Notes: generated by a model not told the origin, from the letters alone. Positions 1 to 8,908 are shown, counted from the stretch's first letter. The stretch is 64,000 nucleotides of DNA from Agromyces laixinhei (GCF_006337065.1 NZ_CP040872.1:3038001-3102000); one strand, 5' to 3'. Program-made: numbers and translations.

Positions 1-624
1 GAAACCCCAGACGAGCCGCTCGCCGACGGTGAACGCCGGCGAGCGGTAGCTGCGGTCGCCGAGGGTGTGCTGCGTGTTCGCGCGGTTCGCCGGTTCGAGC
101 ATCTCGGCGACGGGCACACGGAACACCTCGACGGACTCGTCGTGGTCGACCGCCGCGACCTCGGACGGCTTCGACCACCACGCGGGCACGGGCGTGACGA
201 GGTGCTTGCTCACGGGCACCGGCATGGGCGGCAGCATGCCGAGCGGTTCGATGCCCGCGGCGTCGACCCCGGTCTCTTCACGGGCCTCGCGAATAGCGGC
301 GGCGACCGGGCCGGCATCGGATGCCTCGAGCCGCCCTCCGGGAAACGCGATCTGCCCGGCGTGGCTGCTGAGGGTCGCGGCGCGGCGCAGGAGCAGCACG
401 TCGAGGTCGCGCGGCACGGCTCCGCCGGTGCCCGCCGGCACGGCGTCGAGCACCCCGAAGAGCACGAGCACCGCGGCCAGGCGGAGCTCTGCGACATCCG
501 TTCGGCTCTTCGGCCAGTCGGGATGCCACTCGAGGCCGCGCTCGCACAGGGCGATGAGGTCGGCGCGGGCGTCGACGACGTCGCCGGCGTCAGCGTCAGC
601 GTCGGCGTTCAGGGGCGGCCTCAC
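1..624 (-). CDS. CoA pyrophosphatase-type NUDIX hydrolase, 3' end outside window
   Basis: The reading frame stays open from a GTG at 622-624 down to base 1, giving 208 codons with the stop beyond the window. A stretch reading LLLRRAATLSSHAGQIAFPGG (residues 77-97) followed by REAREETG (112-119) is the signature of the CoA-pyrophosphatase (NudL/YeaB-like) branch of NUDIX hydrolases, which cleave CoA and its thioesters to phosphopantetheine and 3',5'-ADP. The GTG start overlaps the stop of the upstream TetR gene (GTGA), so the two are probably translationally coupled. The substrate is inferred from the family. Confidence 0.85.
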   Translation of the reverse strand, partial: MRPPLNADADADAGDVVDARADLIALCERGLEWHPDWPKSRTDVAELRLAAVLVLFGVLDAVPAGTGGAVPRDLDVLLLRRAATLSSHAGQIAFPGGRLEASDAGPVAAAIREAREETGVDAAGIEPLGMLPPMPVPVSKHLVTPVPAWWSKPSEVAAVDHDESVEVFRVPVAEMLEPANRANTQHTLGDRSYRSPAFTVGERLVWGF

Positions 625-1181
625 GCGCTCGGCTCGTCGGGGCCGAGCATGACGGAGAGCAGCGGCGTCGCCCACGGATGCTCGTCGAGATGCTCGGGGA
701 ACCGCATGGCGAGCACCGTGTTCACGAGCAACCCTCGGGCCAGGTAGTCGCGCGCCTGCTCCGGCGTCGCCTTCGTGTGCTCGAGCAGCACCGTGTACAT
801 CTGCGACAGGAGCGAGCGCACGTACGCACCGACCGAGGCCACGCTGCACGTCGCGAAACCCTGCAGCAGCACGCCCATGACGGTGTCGTCGAGCGCCGTG
901 CGAGCGTAGCGGGCGTCGAAGTGCTCGAGGTCGAACTCCTCGAGCCGGATGCGTCGCATCTGATCGACGATCGCGTCGCCGGCGCGTTCGAGCACGGCGA
1001 GGAAGAGTGCCTCCTTCGTGCCGAACAGGTGCAGCACATAGCCCTGCGAGATGCCGGCGGCCTGGGCGACCTGCGTCGTCGTGGTGCCGAAGTACCCGCC
1101 GCGGGCGAAGGCGCCCATCGCGGCATCGAGCACCAGTTCCTGGCGTTCCGCGCGCTTGAGGTGCGTCGTCGTCTCTGCCAT
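621..1181 (-). CDS. TetR-family transcriptional regulator
   Basis: A 186-aa protein starting MAETTTHLKRAERQ. The N-terminal helix-turn-helix is clear: ITQ-like helix TQVAQAAGIS, then QGYVLHLFGTKEALF, the classical TetR recognition segment. A longer in-frame start at 1253 is possible, but the ATG at 1179-1181 places the HTH at the usual distance from the N-terminus. It lies divergent to the Lon-domain lipoprotein gene and overlaps the NUDIX gene by 4 bp. Two inverted repeats in the shared upstream region (1268-1304) are candidate operators. The ligand is unknown. Confidence 0.88.
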   Translation of the reverse strand: MAETTTHLKRAERQELVLDAAMGAFARGGYFGTTTTQVAQAAGISQGYVLHLFGTKEALFLAVLERAGDAIVDQMRRIRLEEFDLEHFDARYARTALDDTVMGVLLQGFATCSVASVGAYVRSLLSQMYTVLLEHTKATPEQARDYLARGLLVNTVLAMRFPEHLDEHPWATPLLSVMLGPDEPSA

Positions 1182-1258
1182 CTCGTGAATTCTACCCACC
1201 GCCACGGCGCCTCCCGACAGAGTGACCGACCGCACCTCGACCGCCGGACACATCGTGC

Positions 1259-1304
1259 TTGACAGATTCAGGGCTGTCCCTGATCTTGTAATTGATTGAT
1301 TACA
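1259..1304. promoter_or_regulatory. candidate -35 box and two inverted-repeat operators between divergent genes
   Basis: TTGACA at 1259-1264 on the + strand is a perfect -35 hexamer. It is followed by TCAGGG-ctgt-CCCTGA (1268-1283) and TGTAAT-tgattg-ATTACA (1287-1304), both with perfect 6-bp arms. The position between the TetR gene and the lipoprotein gene fits operators controlling one or both. No convincing -10 at the standard 17-bp spacing was seen. Confidence 0.5.
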
Positions 1305-1363
1305 TCATCATGTTTGCACGGGCCTGTTCGCCCGCCCCATCACCCTCACGAAGGAGACCTGGC

Positions 1364-3301
1364 ATGTCCACGACCACGAGACGACGGCGACCGAGAGGCC
1401 TCGCCGCGATAGCCGTGCTCGCCACGGTCGCCCTCACCGGCTGCGTGCAGCTCCCGTTCGGCGGCGGCCCGAAGGCCACGCCCGTGCCGGCCGTCGACCA
1501 GAAGACCGAGGTCACGATCCCCGCGCTGAGCGGGGCCGGCGATGGCGCGGTGAGCGCGATCGACATCAGCATCGCCCCCAACTCGAGCGGAGCGCTCGCG
1601 GTCGAGGTGTCCGAGAACGAGGTCGGGGGTGCCGGGCGCACGCTGCAGGCGTCCGCCTGGAACTCCGCGATCGTCGCCACGCTCTTCACCGGCGCCGACC
1701 TGGCGACCGACTACCGGTTCGCGTTCGACGGATACGTCGACGGGCCGAGTGCCGGCGGCATCATGACCGCCGGCATCATGAGCCTCCTCCTCGGCGACGA
1801 ACTGCTGCCGGGGGTCGCGATGACGGGAACGATCACGCCGACCGGCACGATCGGGCCGGTCGGCGGGGTGCCCGCGAAGATCGCGGCGGTCGCCGAGGGC
1901 GGCGAGTACACCAAGGTGCTCATCCCGCTCGGACTGCGCAACGCCCCCGACCACGACGGCGCTTCGGTCGACGTCGTGCGGCTCGGGGCCGAGCACGGAG
2001 TCGAGGTCGTCGAGGTCGGCGACATCGCCGAGGCCTACACACACCTCACCGGCGCATCGCTCCCTGCGCCGTCGAGCGCCCCCATTCCGCGAGTCACCGA
2101 ACCCGGGTACTCGAGCATCGAGTCCGCCACCAACCACCAGATCACCGAGTTCGAGCGCAGCGAGTCCGATTACCTCGGGCTCTCCGAGATCGTCCGGTCG
2201 GTCGGCGACGGCGCCTACGAAGCGGCGGCAGCGGATGCCGCGACCGCACGTGACCTGCTCTCGCAGGGCCTCGTCGGGGGTGCCCTCATGAAGGCGATCG
2301 GCGCCAACATGCTCATGAAGGCGCTGAGCGGCACGTACCGCACGGCAGACGATGTGCTCGCGCGCGGGATCGACAGCCTGCTGGTGCGATTCGACTCGGC
2401 CGGGCAGGCGTCCGATGTGTTCTTCAACTACCTCGACAAGCTCGACAACTACGAGGTGGAGACGCTCGCCGACGCCGATGCGCTCATCAATGCGTACGGC
2501 AACGCGTTCGACGCGTACTCGCTCTACCTCTACGCCGATGCCCAGATCCAGGCGATCTACGATCAGGCCGGGAGCTACGCCACGCTCGAGGATCTGCTCA
2601 CCGACTCGCTCACGCCGCTCGTCTACCTCGAGGTGTCGATCGCCCAGGTCGAGGCCGCCGAGGCAGTGTTCGAGATCGCACGCGACGGCGAAGGGCCTGC
2701 GATCTCGCCCGAGGTCGACGTCGCGGCGGTCGCCGAGTTCTTCCGCAAGGCAGCGGACTCGAACCTCGAGGTCTTCAACGCCGACGTCATCGCCGGGCTC
2801 GCGGAGGACGCCGGCGTCTCCGAGGCGGTCGCGCTCGAGGCGATGGGCAACAACGACCTCTCGATCGCGCTCGCGAACAACGCGACGGGTCTCGTGCACG
2901 GCATCCAGGCCTACCTCGGCGAGGAGAACCCCAACTCCGCGTACGCCGCGATGGGGTACGGATGGACGAACTACTCGCGCAACGCGAGCCTCATCGAGAA
3001 GTACGGCACGAACGGCATCATCGACTGGACGACGTTCAGCGTCGTCGGCGTGACCAGCGACGCACGCCTCGTGCACACCCTCGACTTCTCGCGAGGTCAG
3101 GTGGCCCAGGCGATCGGGGTGCTCGACGGCAACGACTACTCCACGGTGCTCGGCGTCGGCGCCTTCGAATCGGCCTCGCTCGCACGCGAAGGCGACTTCG
3201 AGAAGAAGTTCGAGGCGATCCAAGACTACACGGGAACCTTCGCGCTCAGCCGTGTGCTCGCCTACCTCGGCGGGTTCCAGCGCGCCGACTACACCGAGTG
3301 A
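1364..3301 (+). CDS. secreted lipoprotein with Lon-type (S16) serine protease domain and no ATPase domain
   Basis: A 645-aa protein. The ATG at 1364 follows AAGGAG at 1351-1356. The N-terminus is a lipoprotein signal: a run of Arg, a hydrophobic segment and the lipobox VALTGC (Cys27). Residues about 50-215 form a Lon proteolytic domain: DGPSAGG holds the catalytic Ser129 and GGVPAK the catalytic Lys172. They are 43 residues apart, as in E. coli Lon (Ser679/Lys722). There is no AAA+ module before it. Residues about 230-645 are an apparently helical region I do not recognise. The protein is presumably membrane-tethered outside the cell, where an ATP-independent Lon fold is unusual. Substrate unknown. 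Confidence 0.85.
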   Translation: MSTTTRRRRPRGLAAIAVLATVALTGCVQLPFGGGPKATPVPAVDQKTEVTIPALSGAGDGAVSAIDISIAPNSSGALAVEVSENEVGGAGRTLQASAWNSAIVATLFTGADLATDYRFAFDGYVDGPSAGGIMTAGIMSLLLGDELLPGVAMTGTITPTGTIGPVGGVPAKIAAVAEGGEYTKVLIPLGLRNAPDHDGASVDVVRLGAEHGVEVVEVGDIAEAYTHLTGASLPAPSSAPIPRVTEPGYSSIESATNHQITEFERSESDYLGLSEIVRSVGDGAYEAAAADAATARDLLSQGLVGGALMKAIGANMLMKALSGTYRTADDVLARGIDSLLVRFDSAGQASDVFFNYLDKLDNYEVETLADADALINAYGNAFDAYSLYLYADAQIQAIYDQAGSYATLEDLLTDSLTPLVYLEVSIAQVEAAEAVFEIARDGEGPAISPEVDVAAVAEFFRKAADSNLEVFNADVIAGLAEDAGVSEAVALEAMGNNDLSIALANNATGLVHGIQAYLGEENPNSAYAAMGYGWTNYSRNASLIEKYGTNGIIDWTTFSVVGVTSDARLVHTLDFSRGQVAQAIGVLDGNDYSTVLGVGAFESASLAREGDFEKKFEAIQDYTGTFALSRVLAYLGGFQRADYTE

Positions 3302-3354
3302 CCCGAACCTCTCCACCACCTCCACCGCAGCACCGCCACCACAGAAGGAGCATC

Positions 3355-3831
3355 ATGACCGACACCAACCTGCCTCAGCCGCTCGCGTCTCAGCCGCCCG
3401 CGCCGCAGCCGCCCGCGCCGCAGCCGTCCGCGCCGCAGCCGTCCGCGCCGCAGCCGCCCGCGGCCCAGCCGCCCGCGGCTCAGCCGCCCGCGCCCGTCGC
3501 GACCGCCGCCGAGTACGCCGCCGCACCGGCCGCACCCGTGGTCCCCGGCAAGGGCCTCGGCATCGCAGGCCTCATCCTCGCGATCTTCCTGCCGCTCATC
3601 GGCCTCATCGTGAGCATCATCGCGAAGTCGAAGTCGAAGAAGGCGGGCGTGAAGAACACCCCGGCGACGGCGGGCATCATCGTCGGCGCGATCCTGACCG
3701 TGGTCGGCGTCACCGTCATGATCGTCATCATCGCGGTCAGCGCGTCGCTCGTCGGCGGCCTCGCCGAAGTGTGCAGCGAACTCGGCACGGGCGTCTGGGA
3801 GGTCGACGGCGTCACCTACACCTGCGGCTGA
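3355..3831 (+). CDS. Pro-rich small membrane protein (DUF4190-like)
   Basis: A 158-aa protein with ATG at 3355 behind AGAAGGAG (3343-3350). Residues about 8-48 consist of repeated pentapeptides of the type PPAPQ, PSAPQ, PPAAQ. Two hydrophobic segments follow: about 64-87, and about 105-130 after a Lys-rich loop (KSKSKK). A short extracytoplasmic tail contains two Cys (VCSEL and TYTCG). The architecture resembles DUF4190-type proteins of actinobacteria. It lies 53 bp behind the Lon-domain lipoprotein gene and probably shares its transcript, so it may be a partner or substrate; that is inference. Confidence 0.72.
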   Translation: MTDTNLPQPLASQPPAPQPPAPQPSAPQPSAPQPPAAQPPAAQPPAPVATAAEYAAAPAAPVVPGKGLGIAGLILAIFLPLIGLIVSIIAKSKSKKAGVKNTPATAGIIVGAILTVVGVTVMIVIIAVSASLVGGLAEVCSELGTGVWEVDGVTYTCG

Positions 3832-3850
3832 GCGCAACCGCAAACCAGCG

Positions 3851-3885
3851 CGAAGCGCCGCCGGGCCAGGCCCGGCGGCGCTTCG
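3851..3885. terminator. strong GC-rich hairpin terminator between convergent genes
   Basis: Perfect 15-bp arms CGAAGCGCCGCCGGG (3851-3865) and its complement (3871-3885) enclose a 5-nt loop. The hairpin sits 20 bp after the Pro-rich gene and 60 bp from the stop of the convergent surface-protein gene. It has no U-tract, as is common for actinobacterial terminators, and could serve both directions. Confidence 0.8.
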
Positions 3886-3887
3886 TC

Positions 3888-3951
3888 GTTCGGGTGCCAC
3901 GGCGTTCGGGTGCTACGACGTTCGGGGGCTACGACGTTCGGGGGCTACGAC
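3888..3951. repeat. 16-bp tandem repeat, four units
   Basis: Four head-to-tail 16-mers of the type GTTCGGGGGCTACGAC fill 3888-3951. The last two are identical; the outer ones differ by one to a few bases. The array starts directly after the terminator and its last unit covers the stop codon of the surface-protein gene (3945-3947). Confidence 0.8.
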
Positions 3952-6494
3952 GAGGCGGAGTTCCGTGCGCGACGCATCATCAGGAGCCCGCCGACGACCA
4001 CGGCGAGCACCGCGAACGGCGCGAGCGCCATGAGACGGTCGTCGACGCCGGTCGAGGCGAGACTGCCCTTCGCCCCGGCGGCGGTCGTCTCCCCCGGAGC
4101 GGCGACACCGGGAGTGCCCGGCTCGCCAGGCGCGCCCGGCGTCGTCGCGCCCGGCAGCGTGCCGAGGCGCAGGGCACCGGGCTGCTCGCCGTCGGCGAAC
4201 CACCAGACTGGGCGGGCCGTCGCCGTCTCGTCGGCCGACGCACGCGCCACGGGCGCCGCAGCATCCGCAGCATCCGCGGCATCCGCGGCATCCGCAGCAT
4301 CTGGCGTCAACGATGCCGGCGCGGTCGCGAAGCCCTCGTTGTTGAGGTTCGGCATGCCGGCCGGTCGCGCGAGGTGCACGATCGACGGGGCAGCGCCGGT
4401 GAGCGCGATGCGAGCGGAACGGCCCTCGCAACCGTCGTCGCACACCGCCCAGAACTCATCGAGCACGGTGTCGTAATCGAGCGCCATCACGCCCCCGAGC
4501 CCGGGGTCGATCTCGGCGATCTGCTCGATCGATCCATTCGTGCCGAGTGCGTAGGCGTAGACGAAACCGTTGTCCTCGACCGCGACGAAGAACAGGCCAT
4601 CGCCGTGGCCCGGGTAGTCGGCCGGATCGTACGGTGCACCGGTGTTCGCATCGACGAGGAGGCCGGCGAGCGAGACATCCGACACCCACTCGACGGCCTC
4701 GATGCCGGTGTTCGCCGCGACCTGCGGGAGTGAAGCGGTGAGGTCCCACTCCTGGCTCGCGACGACGTCGGGGCCGGGAGCCTCGGCGTCGACCGCGAGA
4801 ACGACGTTGCGGTTCACGCCCTTGTCGGAGTTGTCGCGTTCCGAGCCGAGGTAGACCCGGCCCGCGCCGTCGACGGTGATGCCCTCGGTGTCGGGGCCGG
4901 CCGCCGCAGGCGAGTCGGCGTCATGCTGGAACCGCGCACGCTTGCCCTGCTCCCAGCCCTTGGCGAAGGCCACGCTGCCGTCGGCATTCGCGGCGAGCTT
5001 CCAGAACATTCCGGTGCCGTTGTCGACCGCCCACAGGAACGTGCCGTCCGGCGTCTGCTGCGTGTCGAGTCCAGACGAATCCTCGAGGAACATGGCCTGC
5101 TCGTCGAGCGTCGTGACGTCGGGCGAGCCGGGCCACACACCGACGGCGGGCTCACCGGGGCCGCCCGGTTCTGTCGGGGCGCCGCCGCAGTTCGCGGCCC
5201 CCTTCGAGGCGATCTCGGCGTCGGCGAACTCGCCGATGCCGTCCGGGCAGCGTGCCCAGGTGACTGCGGCGTGGTCGGCCCAGCCGTGCTCGGCGACGGT
5301 CAGGCCGTCGGCGTTGCGGATGGTCGCCACGTCGGCGCCGCCGAGACCGAAGTCGAAGTGCGCGCCGCCGTCGAAGACGAAATAGGCGCCCGGGGCGAGC
5401 ACGGTTCCGGCGTCGACCGGGGTGACGTCGGCCGCGTGCCCGAGGGGATCGCTGTCCATGAGCGTCCAGCCCGAGAGGTCGACGGGCTCGGCGCCGATGT
5501 TCACGACCTCGACCCAGTCGGTCGCGTCGCCGTTGGACTCCACCTCGTTGACGGCGATGGCCGGCAGCACGCAGGAGTTGGGGGCGCCGGGGGTCGCCCG
5601 AGCGAGCGCGAAGGCGCCGGACGCGTCGGGGCAACGGGCGTAGCTCGCCACCGCCTCGTCGCCGTCGACGGCCGGATGCCCCGCCCATGCGTGCTCGTCG
5701 AGCAGCGTGCCGACGGGGTCGAACACACGGATCGAATCCGACCCGCCGATGCCGATCGCCGCCTGGAACTCCTGGGGTGCGCCTGCCGTGTCGACACCGA
5801 CGGTGGATGCCTCGACGACGAGTCGCTCCCCCGCCGCGATCGTCGCGCCGGCGCCGAAGAACCAGCGGTGGTCGTCGGAGTTGTCACGAACCTCGAACCC
5901 CGAGAGGTCGAGCGACTCGGTGCCGGGGTTGATCAGTTCGATCCAGTCGGCCGGGCCGGAGTCGATCTCGTTGATCAGGAGGCTGCCCGGGGTCACCGGA
6001 ACCGAACAGTCGTTCGCGGCGCCGAGCGTGATGCGGGTCGCATGCGACCACTCGCCGCCGTCTGCGCACCGAGACCAGTCCGCGAGCGGCGCTGTCGCAG
6101 CGTAGGCGTAGGCGTCGACCTGCTGGTCGGCGGCGTCGCGCAGCACGACCTCATCGCCCTTGCCGAGCCCGAAGGGGAAGCCGAGCGGCGCGGCATCCTT
6201 CTGGAGCACGAGGTGGGCGCCGGGCTCGATCGTCGTACCGGCGGGGATGGTGCCGCGCTCTTCGCGCTTGTCGTCCATCACCGACCATCCCGAGACGTCG
6301 ACGGCCGACGCCGAGGAGTTGTAGAGCTCGATCGCATCCGTCGTTCCGGGTACGACGTCGTCGTAGACGATCTCGTTGACGACGACACCGCCTTCGGCGC
6401 CGAGGGCGATGGTCGGGGTCGCGGTGAGCGCGGCGACGGCAGCCACCGCTGCGAAGATCGCCGGCACGCGTCGGGATGGGCGGGGCACGGGCAT
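3945..6494 (-). CDS. LAXTG-anchored surface protein: three lamin-tail domains plus SdiA/phytase-like propeller
   Basis: An 849-aa protein. The ATG at 6492-6494 has AGGAG 8 bases upstream; the following 33 residues are a signal peptide (basic start, Ala-rich core). Three lamin-tail (LTD) domains follow, recognisable by VVNEIVYDD, LLINEIDSG and IAVNEVESN, each with a later DLSG or DVSGW strand. Residues about 435-700 look like an SdiA-regulated or phytase-like beta-propeller (LDTQQTPDGTFLWAVDNG, DTEGITVDGAGRVYLGSE). Then come an ADA repeat linker (DNA 4258-4302), LASTG, a membrane segment and an RRAR tail, i.e. a sortase signal; LAXTG fits class E sortases. Function unknown; surface nuclease or phosphatase association is speculation. 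Confidence 0.85.
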   Translation of the reverse strand: MPVPRPSRRVPAIFAAVAAVAALTATPTIALGAEGGVVVNEIVYDDVVPGTTDAIELYNSSASAVDVSGWSVMDDKREERGTIPAGTTIEPGAHLVLQKDAAPLGFPFGLGKGDEVVLRDAADQQVDAYAYAATAPLADWSRCADGGEWSHATRITLGAANDCSVPVTPGSLLINEIDSGPADWIELINPGTESLDLSGFEVRDNSDDHRWFFGAGATIAAGERLVVEASTVGVDTAGAPQEFQAAIGIGGSDSIRVFDPVGTLLDEHAWAGHPAVDGDEAVASYARCPDASGAFALARATPGAPNSCVLPAIAVNEVESNGDATDWVEVVNIGAEPVDLSGWTLMDSDPLGHAADVTPVDAGTVLAPGAYFVFDGGAHFDFGLGGADVATIRNADGLTVAEHGWADHAAVTWARCPDGIGEFADAEIASKGAANCGGAPTEPGGPGEPAVGVWPGSPDVTTLDEQAMFLEDSSGLDTQQTPDGTFLWAVDNGTGMFWKLAANADGSVAFAKGWEQGKRARFQHDADSPAAAGPDTEGITVDGAGRVYLGSERDNSDKGVNRNVVLAVDAEAPGPDVVASQEWDLTASLPQVAANTGIEAVEWVSDVSLAGLLVDANTGAPYDPADYPGHGDGLFFVAVEDNGFVYAYALGTNGSIEQIAEIDPGLGGVMALDYDTVLDEFWAVCDDGCEGRSARIALTGAAPSIVHLARPAGMPNLNNEGFATAPASLTPDAADAADAADAADAAAPVARASADETATARPVWWFADGEQPGALRLGTLPGATTPGAPGEPGTPGVAAPGETTAAGAKGSLASTGVDDRLMALAPFAVLAVVVGGLLMMRRARNSASS

Positions 6495-6662
6495 TCGGGG
6501 CGCTCCTGTCGGCAGAAATGGGGACCGAGAGGTACTCGACCGCGCGGGGGTGTCCGGAATGCATCCGCTCGGTGAATCAGCGGTGTCCACCGGATGTCAG
6601 GCGCGCGTCTCGGCGAGCATCCGGTGATTGTGCGCGGCCGTCGACCGGGGCATCCTGAAACC

Positions 6663-7058
6663 ATGAACGAACGCGAGGAGTTCCTGATCTGGCTGCAGCG
6701 CGAGTCGGCGCGGGCCGAGCGGGCGATGTACGACGGCGACGACGGCCCGCGCCGCGCGATCTGGTCGGCAGAGGAGCCGGTCAGCGTGCTCGGCGCATGG
6801 CGCAACGCCACGAATCGCGCCGAACTGATCGAGGCGTTCGAAGAGGTCTCGGCGAGCTTCTCGAACTGCACCGACTACACGTTCGACCTGATCGGCTTCG
6901 ATGTGCTCGGCGACGCCGCCTACACCGTCGGGTACGAACGTGTCTCGACGTCGGTCGATGGCGAGCCCCGCACCTTCACGTTGCGCACAACCCAGATGTA
7001 CCGGCGCGAGCCCGACGGATGGCGGGTGGTGCACCGCCACGCCGACACCGTCGTGTGA
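6663..7058 (+). CDS. SnoaL-like/DUF4440 small alpha+beta protein
   Basis: A 131-aa soluble protein starting MNEREEFLIW. The pattern of a helical start, then FDVLGDAAYTVGYERV and a closing strand pair TTQMYRREPDGWRVVHRH is typical of the NTF2-like SnoaL/DUF4440 fold. The GWRVVHRHAD ending is characteristic. Members range from ketosteroid-isomerase-like enzymes to stress proteins, so no reaction can be assigned. It is transcribed alone, divergent from the surface-protein gene. Confidence 0.75.
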   Translation: MNEREEFLIWLQRESARAERAMYDGDDGPRRAIWSAEEPVSVLGAWRNATNRAELIEAFEEVSASFSNCTDYTFDLIGFDVLGDAAYTVGYERVSTSVDGEPRTFTLRTTQMYRREPDGWRVVHRHADTVV

Positions 7059-7082
7059 CTGCCGGGCGACGACGGCAGCGCG

Positions 7083-7775
7083 TTACTCGGAGCCGTCGAA
7101 CAGCCCGCCGTCGAGCAACCAGTTGTTGCGCAGACGAAGAGCTCGTTCGGTGCTGGCCACGAGTGTGGCGATCAGGAGCGTGATGTTGAACCAGCCCGGG
7201 AGATGGATCGGAGACGTGAACGAGCCGACGCTCTCGGCGACGGGCGGGATGTGGGTGATCTGCTCGACGATCTGCGGGATACCCAGCACCAGGCCCACGA
7301 TGAGCACAGCAATGGACGCGAAGCCGATGGCGCGGCTCATGACCGGGTGCTCGCGATCGAGGCGAGCACGCCGGCCCTCGCCGGAGGCGGGGTCGGGCAT
7401 CAGCTGCTGCTCGGCCCCGACATCGCTCAGGTAGTGGCAGCGCTTCAGTCCGTATCCGCTGGCGACCACCTCGACGGTGCCGCCCGTCACCGGGAACGCG
7501 GCCGGGAGCTTGGATCCGGCGTGATGCCAACCGTCGAGGTAGAGCTGCGCCCAGACCTCGCCGTCCGAATCTCCCGCGAGCCGCACGTCAACCGACCAGA
7601 TCTGGCGCAGGCCGTCGCCACGGGTGAGGCGGATGTGGAAGAGGGAGCGCGAGAAGAGCTGCCACCACCGGAAGCGCTCGAGGGCGTGCCCGTCGCCGGG
7701 CTTGACCTTGCGAGCCGCGCGTCGACGCTTCCGATCGGAGAACACCCCAGCCACGATAACGGCTCGCGGTGACAA
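7083..7775 (-). CDS. membrane protein of unknown function
   Basis: Up to 230 aa. The soluble N-terminal half has several Trp (RFRWWQLF, DGWHHAG), and two hydrophobic segments follow at about 145-170 (AIGFASIAVLIVGLVLGI) and 192-207 (WFNITLLIATLVAS). I do not recognise the family. The start is uncertain: a TTG at 7775 opens the frame, while GTG codons at 7754 and 7745 would give a protein beginning with a basic FSDRKRRR stretch. It lies 45 bp downstream of the alcohol dehydrogenase stop on the same strand. Confidence 0.6.
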   Translation of the reverse strand: MSPRAVIVAGVFSDRKRRRAARKVKPGDGHALERFRWWQLFSRSLFHIRLTRGDGLRQIWSVDVRLAGDSDGEVWAQLYLDGWHHAGSKLPAAFPVTGGTVEVVASGYGLKRCHYLSDVGAEQQLMPDPASGEGRRARLDREHPVMSRAIGFASIAVLIVGLVLGIPQIVEQITHIPPVAESVGSFTSPIHLPGWFNITLLIATLVASTERALRLRNNWLLDGGLFDGSE

Positions 7776-7819
7776 CTCCAGGTGGCGGATCGGCCGCGCC
7801 CAGCGGTGGCGAGCCCGCC

Positions 7820-8908
7820 CTACAAGCTGGTCACTACGACACGCGTGATCTCGGGATCCTTCAGGGCGGCGTAGCCCTCATTGATCTCGTCGAGCGCGAT
7901 CTCCTTCGAGAGCAGCGAGTCGAGCTCGAAGCGCCCTTCGAGGTAGAGCTTCGCGTACATGGGGATGTCGCGCTTGGGCGTGGTCGAGCCCATGTAGACA
8001 CCCTGGATGCGGCGCTGCGAACCGATGAGCCCGACGATGTTCTGCGTGATGTCGTCGGCTGGGGCGATCACGCCGATCAGATACAGCCCGCCGCCCGGAG
8101 CGACCATCGTCACGGCCTGCTCGGTGACCTGCGTCGTGCCGACGAAGTCGAACACGGCGTCAGCGCCGCGCCCGGTGATCTCCATGACTGCGGCCGCGGC
8201 ATCCGTCGCCTTGGAATTGACGACGTGCGTCGCGCCGAACGCGCGCGCCTTCTCGAGCTTGTCGTCGGCGATGTCGACCGCGATGATCGTGGTCGCCCCC
8301 GCGATGATCGCGCCGTTGATCGCGTTGAGGCCGACGCCGCCCGCACCGATGACGACCACCGAGTCGCCGGCCTGCACATCGGCGGTGTTGAGCACAGCGC
8401 CCGCGCCCGTGACGACACCGCAGCCGAGCAGCGCGGCCTGGCCGAACGGAATGGCGTCGGGCACCTTCACGAGCTGGTTCTCGTGGACGAGCGCCTGCTG
8501 GGCGAAACCCGCGAGGCCGAACGCCTGGTAGACGCCTTCGCCGTTCTCGGTGAGGCGCGGCGCCTCGCCCTCGGCGCGCAGGGTCTGCTCGGGGTGCAGG
8601 CACTGATAGACCCGTCCCGAGAGGCATTTCTCGCACGCACCGCAGTACTGCACGAGGCATCCGACGACATGATCGCCGACGCTCAGTTCGGTGACCTGCG
8701 CACCGACGGCGGCGACGACGCCGGCGACCTCGTGGCCGAACACGGCAGGCAGCGGGTTGCCGAAGTCATTACGCGACATCGTGAGGTCGGTGTGGCAGAG
8801 GCCCGACGCCTTCACGTCGACGAGCACCTCGCGACCGACGGGCTGTGAGATCTCGAGTTCGGCTGTCTCGAAGCCGGCGCCGATCTCGCGGATGACGACT
8901 GCTTTCAT
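7820..8908 (-). CDS. zinc-dependent alcohol dehydrogenase (MDR superfamily)
   Basis: A 362-aa cytosolic enzyme oxidising an alcohol with NAD(P)+. Catalytic-zinc ligands are seen in SGLCHTD and GHEVAG. The structural-zinc lobe has four Cys (CGACEKCLSGRVYQC plus context), and the Rossmann motif is GAGGVG. The size and CHTD pattern resemble class III/Zn aryl-alcohol dehydrogenases. The ATG at 8906-8908 has AAAGGA upstream and overlaps the stop of the TetR gene (ATGA), so the pair forms an operon in which the regulator is first. Substrate not predictable. Confidence 0.92.
   Translation of the reverse strand: MKAVVIREIGAGFETAELEISQPVGREVLVDVKASGLCHTDLTMSRNDFGNPLPAVFGHEVAGVVAAVGAQVTELSVGDHVVGCLVQYCGACEKCLSGRVYQCLHPEQTLRAEGEAPRLTENGEGVYQAFGLAGFAQQALVHENQLVKVPDAIPFGQAALLGCGVVTGAGAVLNTADVQAGDSVVVIGAGGVGLNAINGAIIAGATTIIAVDIADDKLEKARAFGATHVVNSKATDAAAAVMEITGRGADAVFDFVGTTQVTEQAVTMVAPGGGLYLIGVIAPADDITQNIVGLIGSQRRIQGVYMGSTTPKRDIPMYAKLYLEGRFELDSLLSKEIALDEINEGYAALKDPEITRVVVTSL

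Noticed and set aside
1346..3325. 659-codon open frame antisense to the Lon-domain lipoprotein gene
   Set aside because: GC-rich shadow frame; the + strand frame has lipobox, catalytic residues and Shine-Dalgarno.
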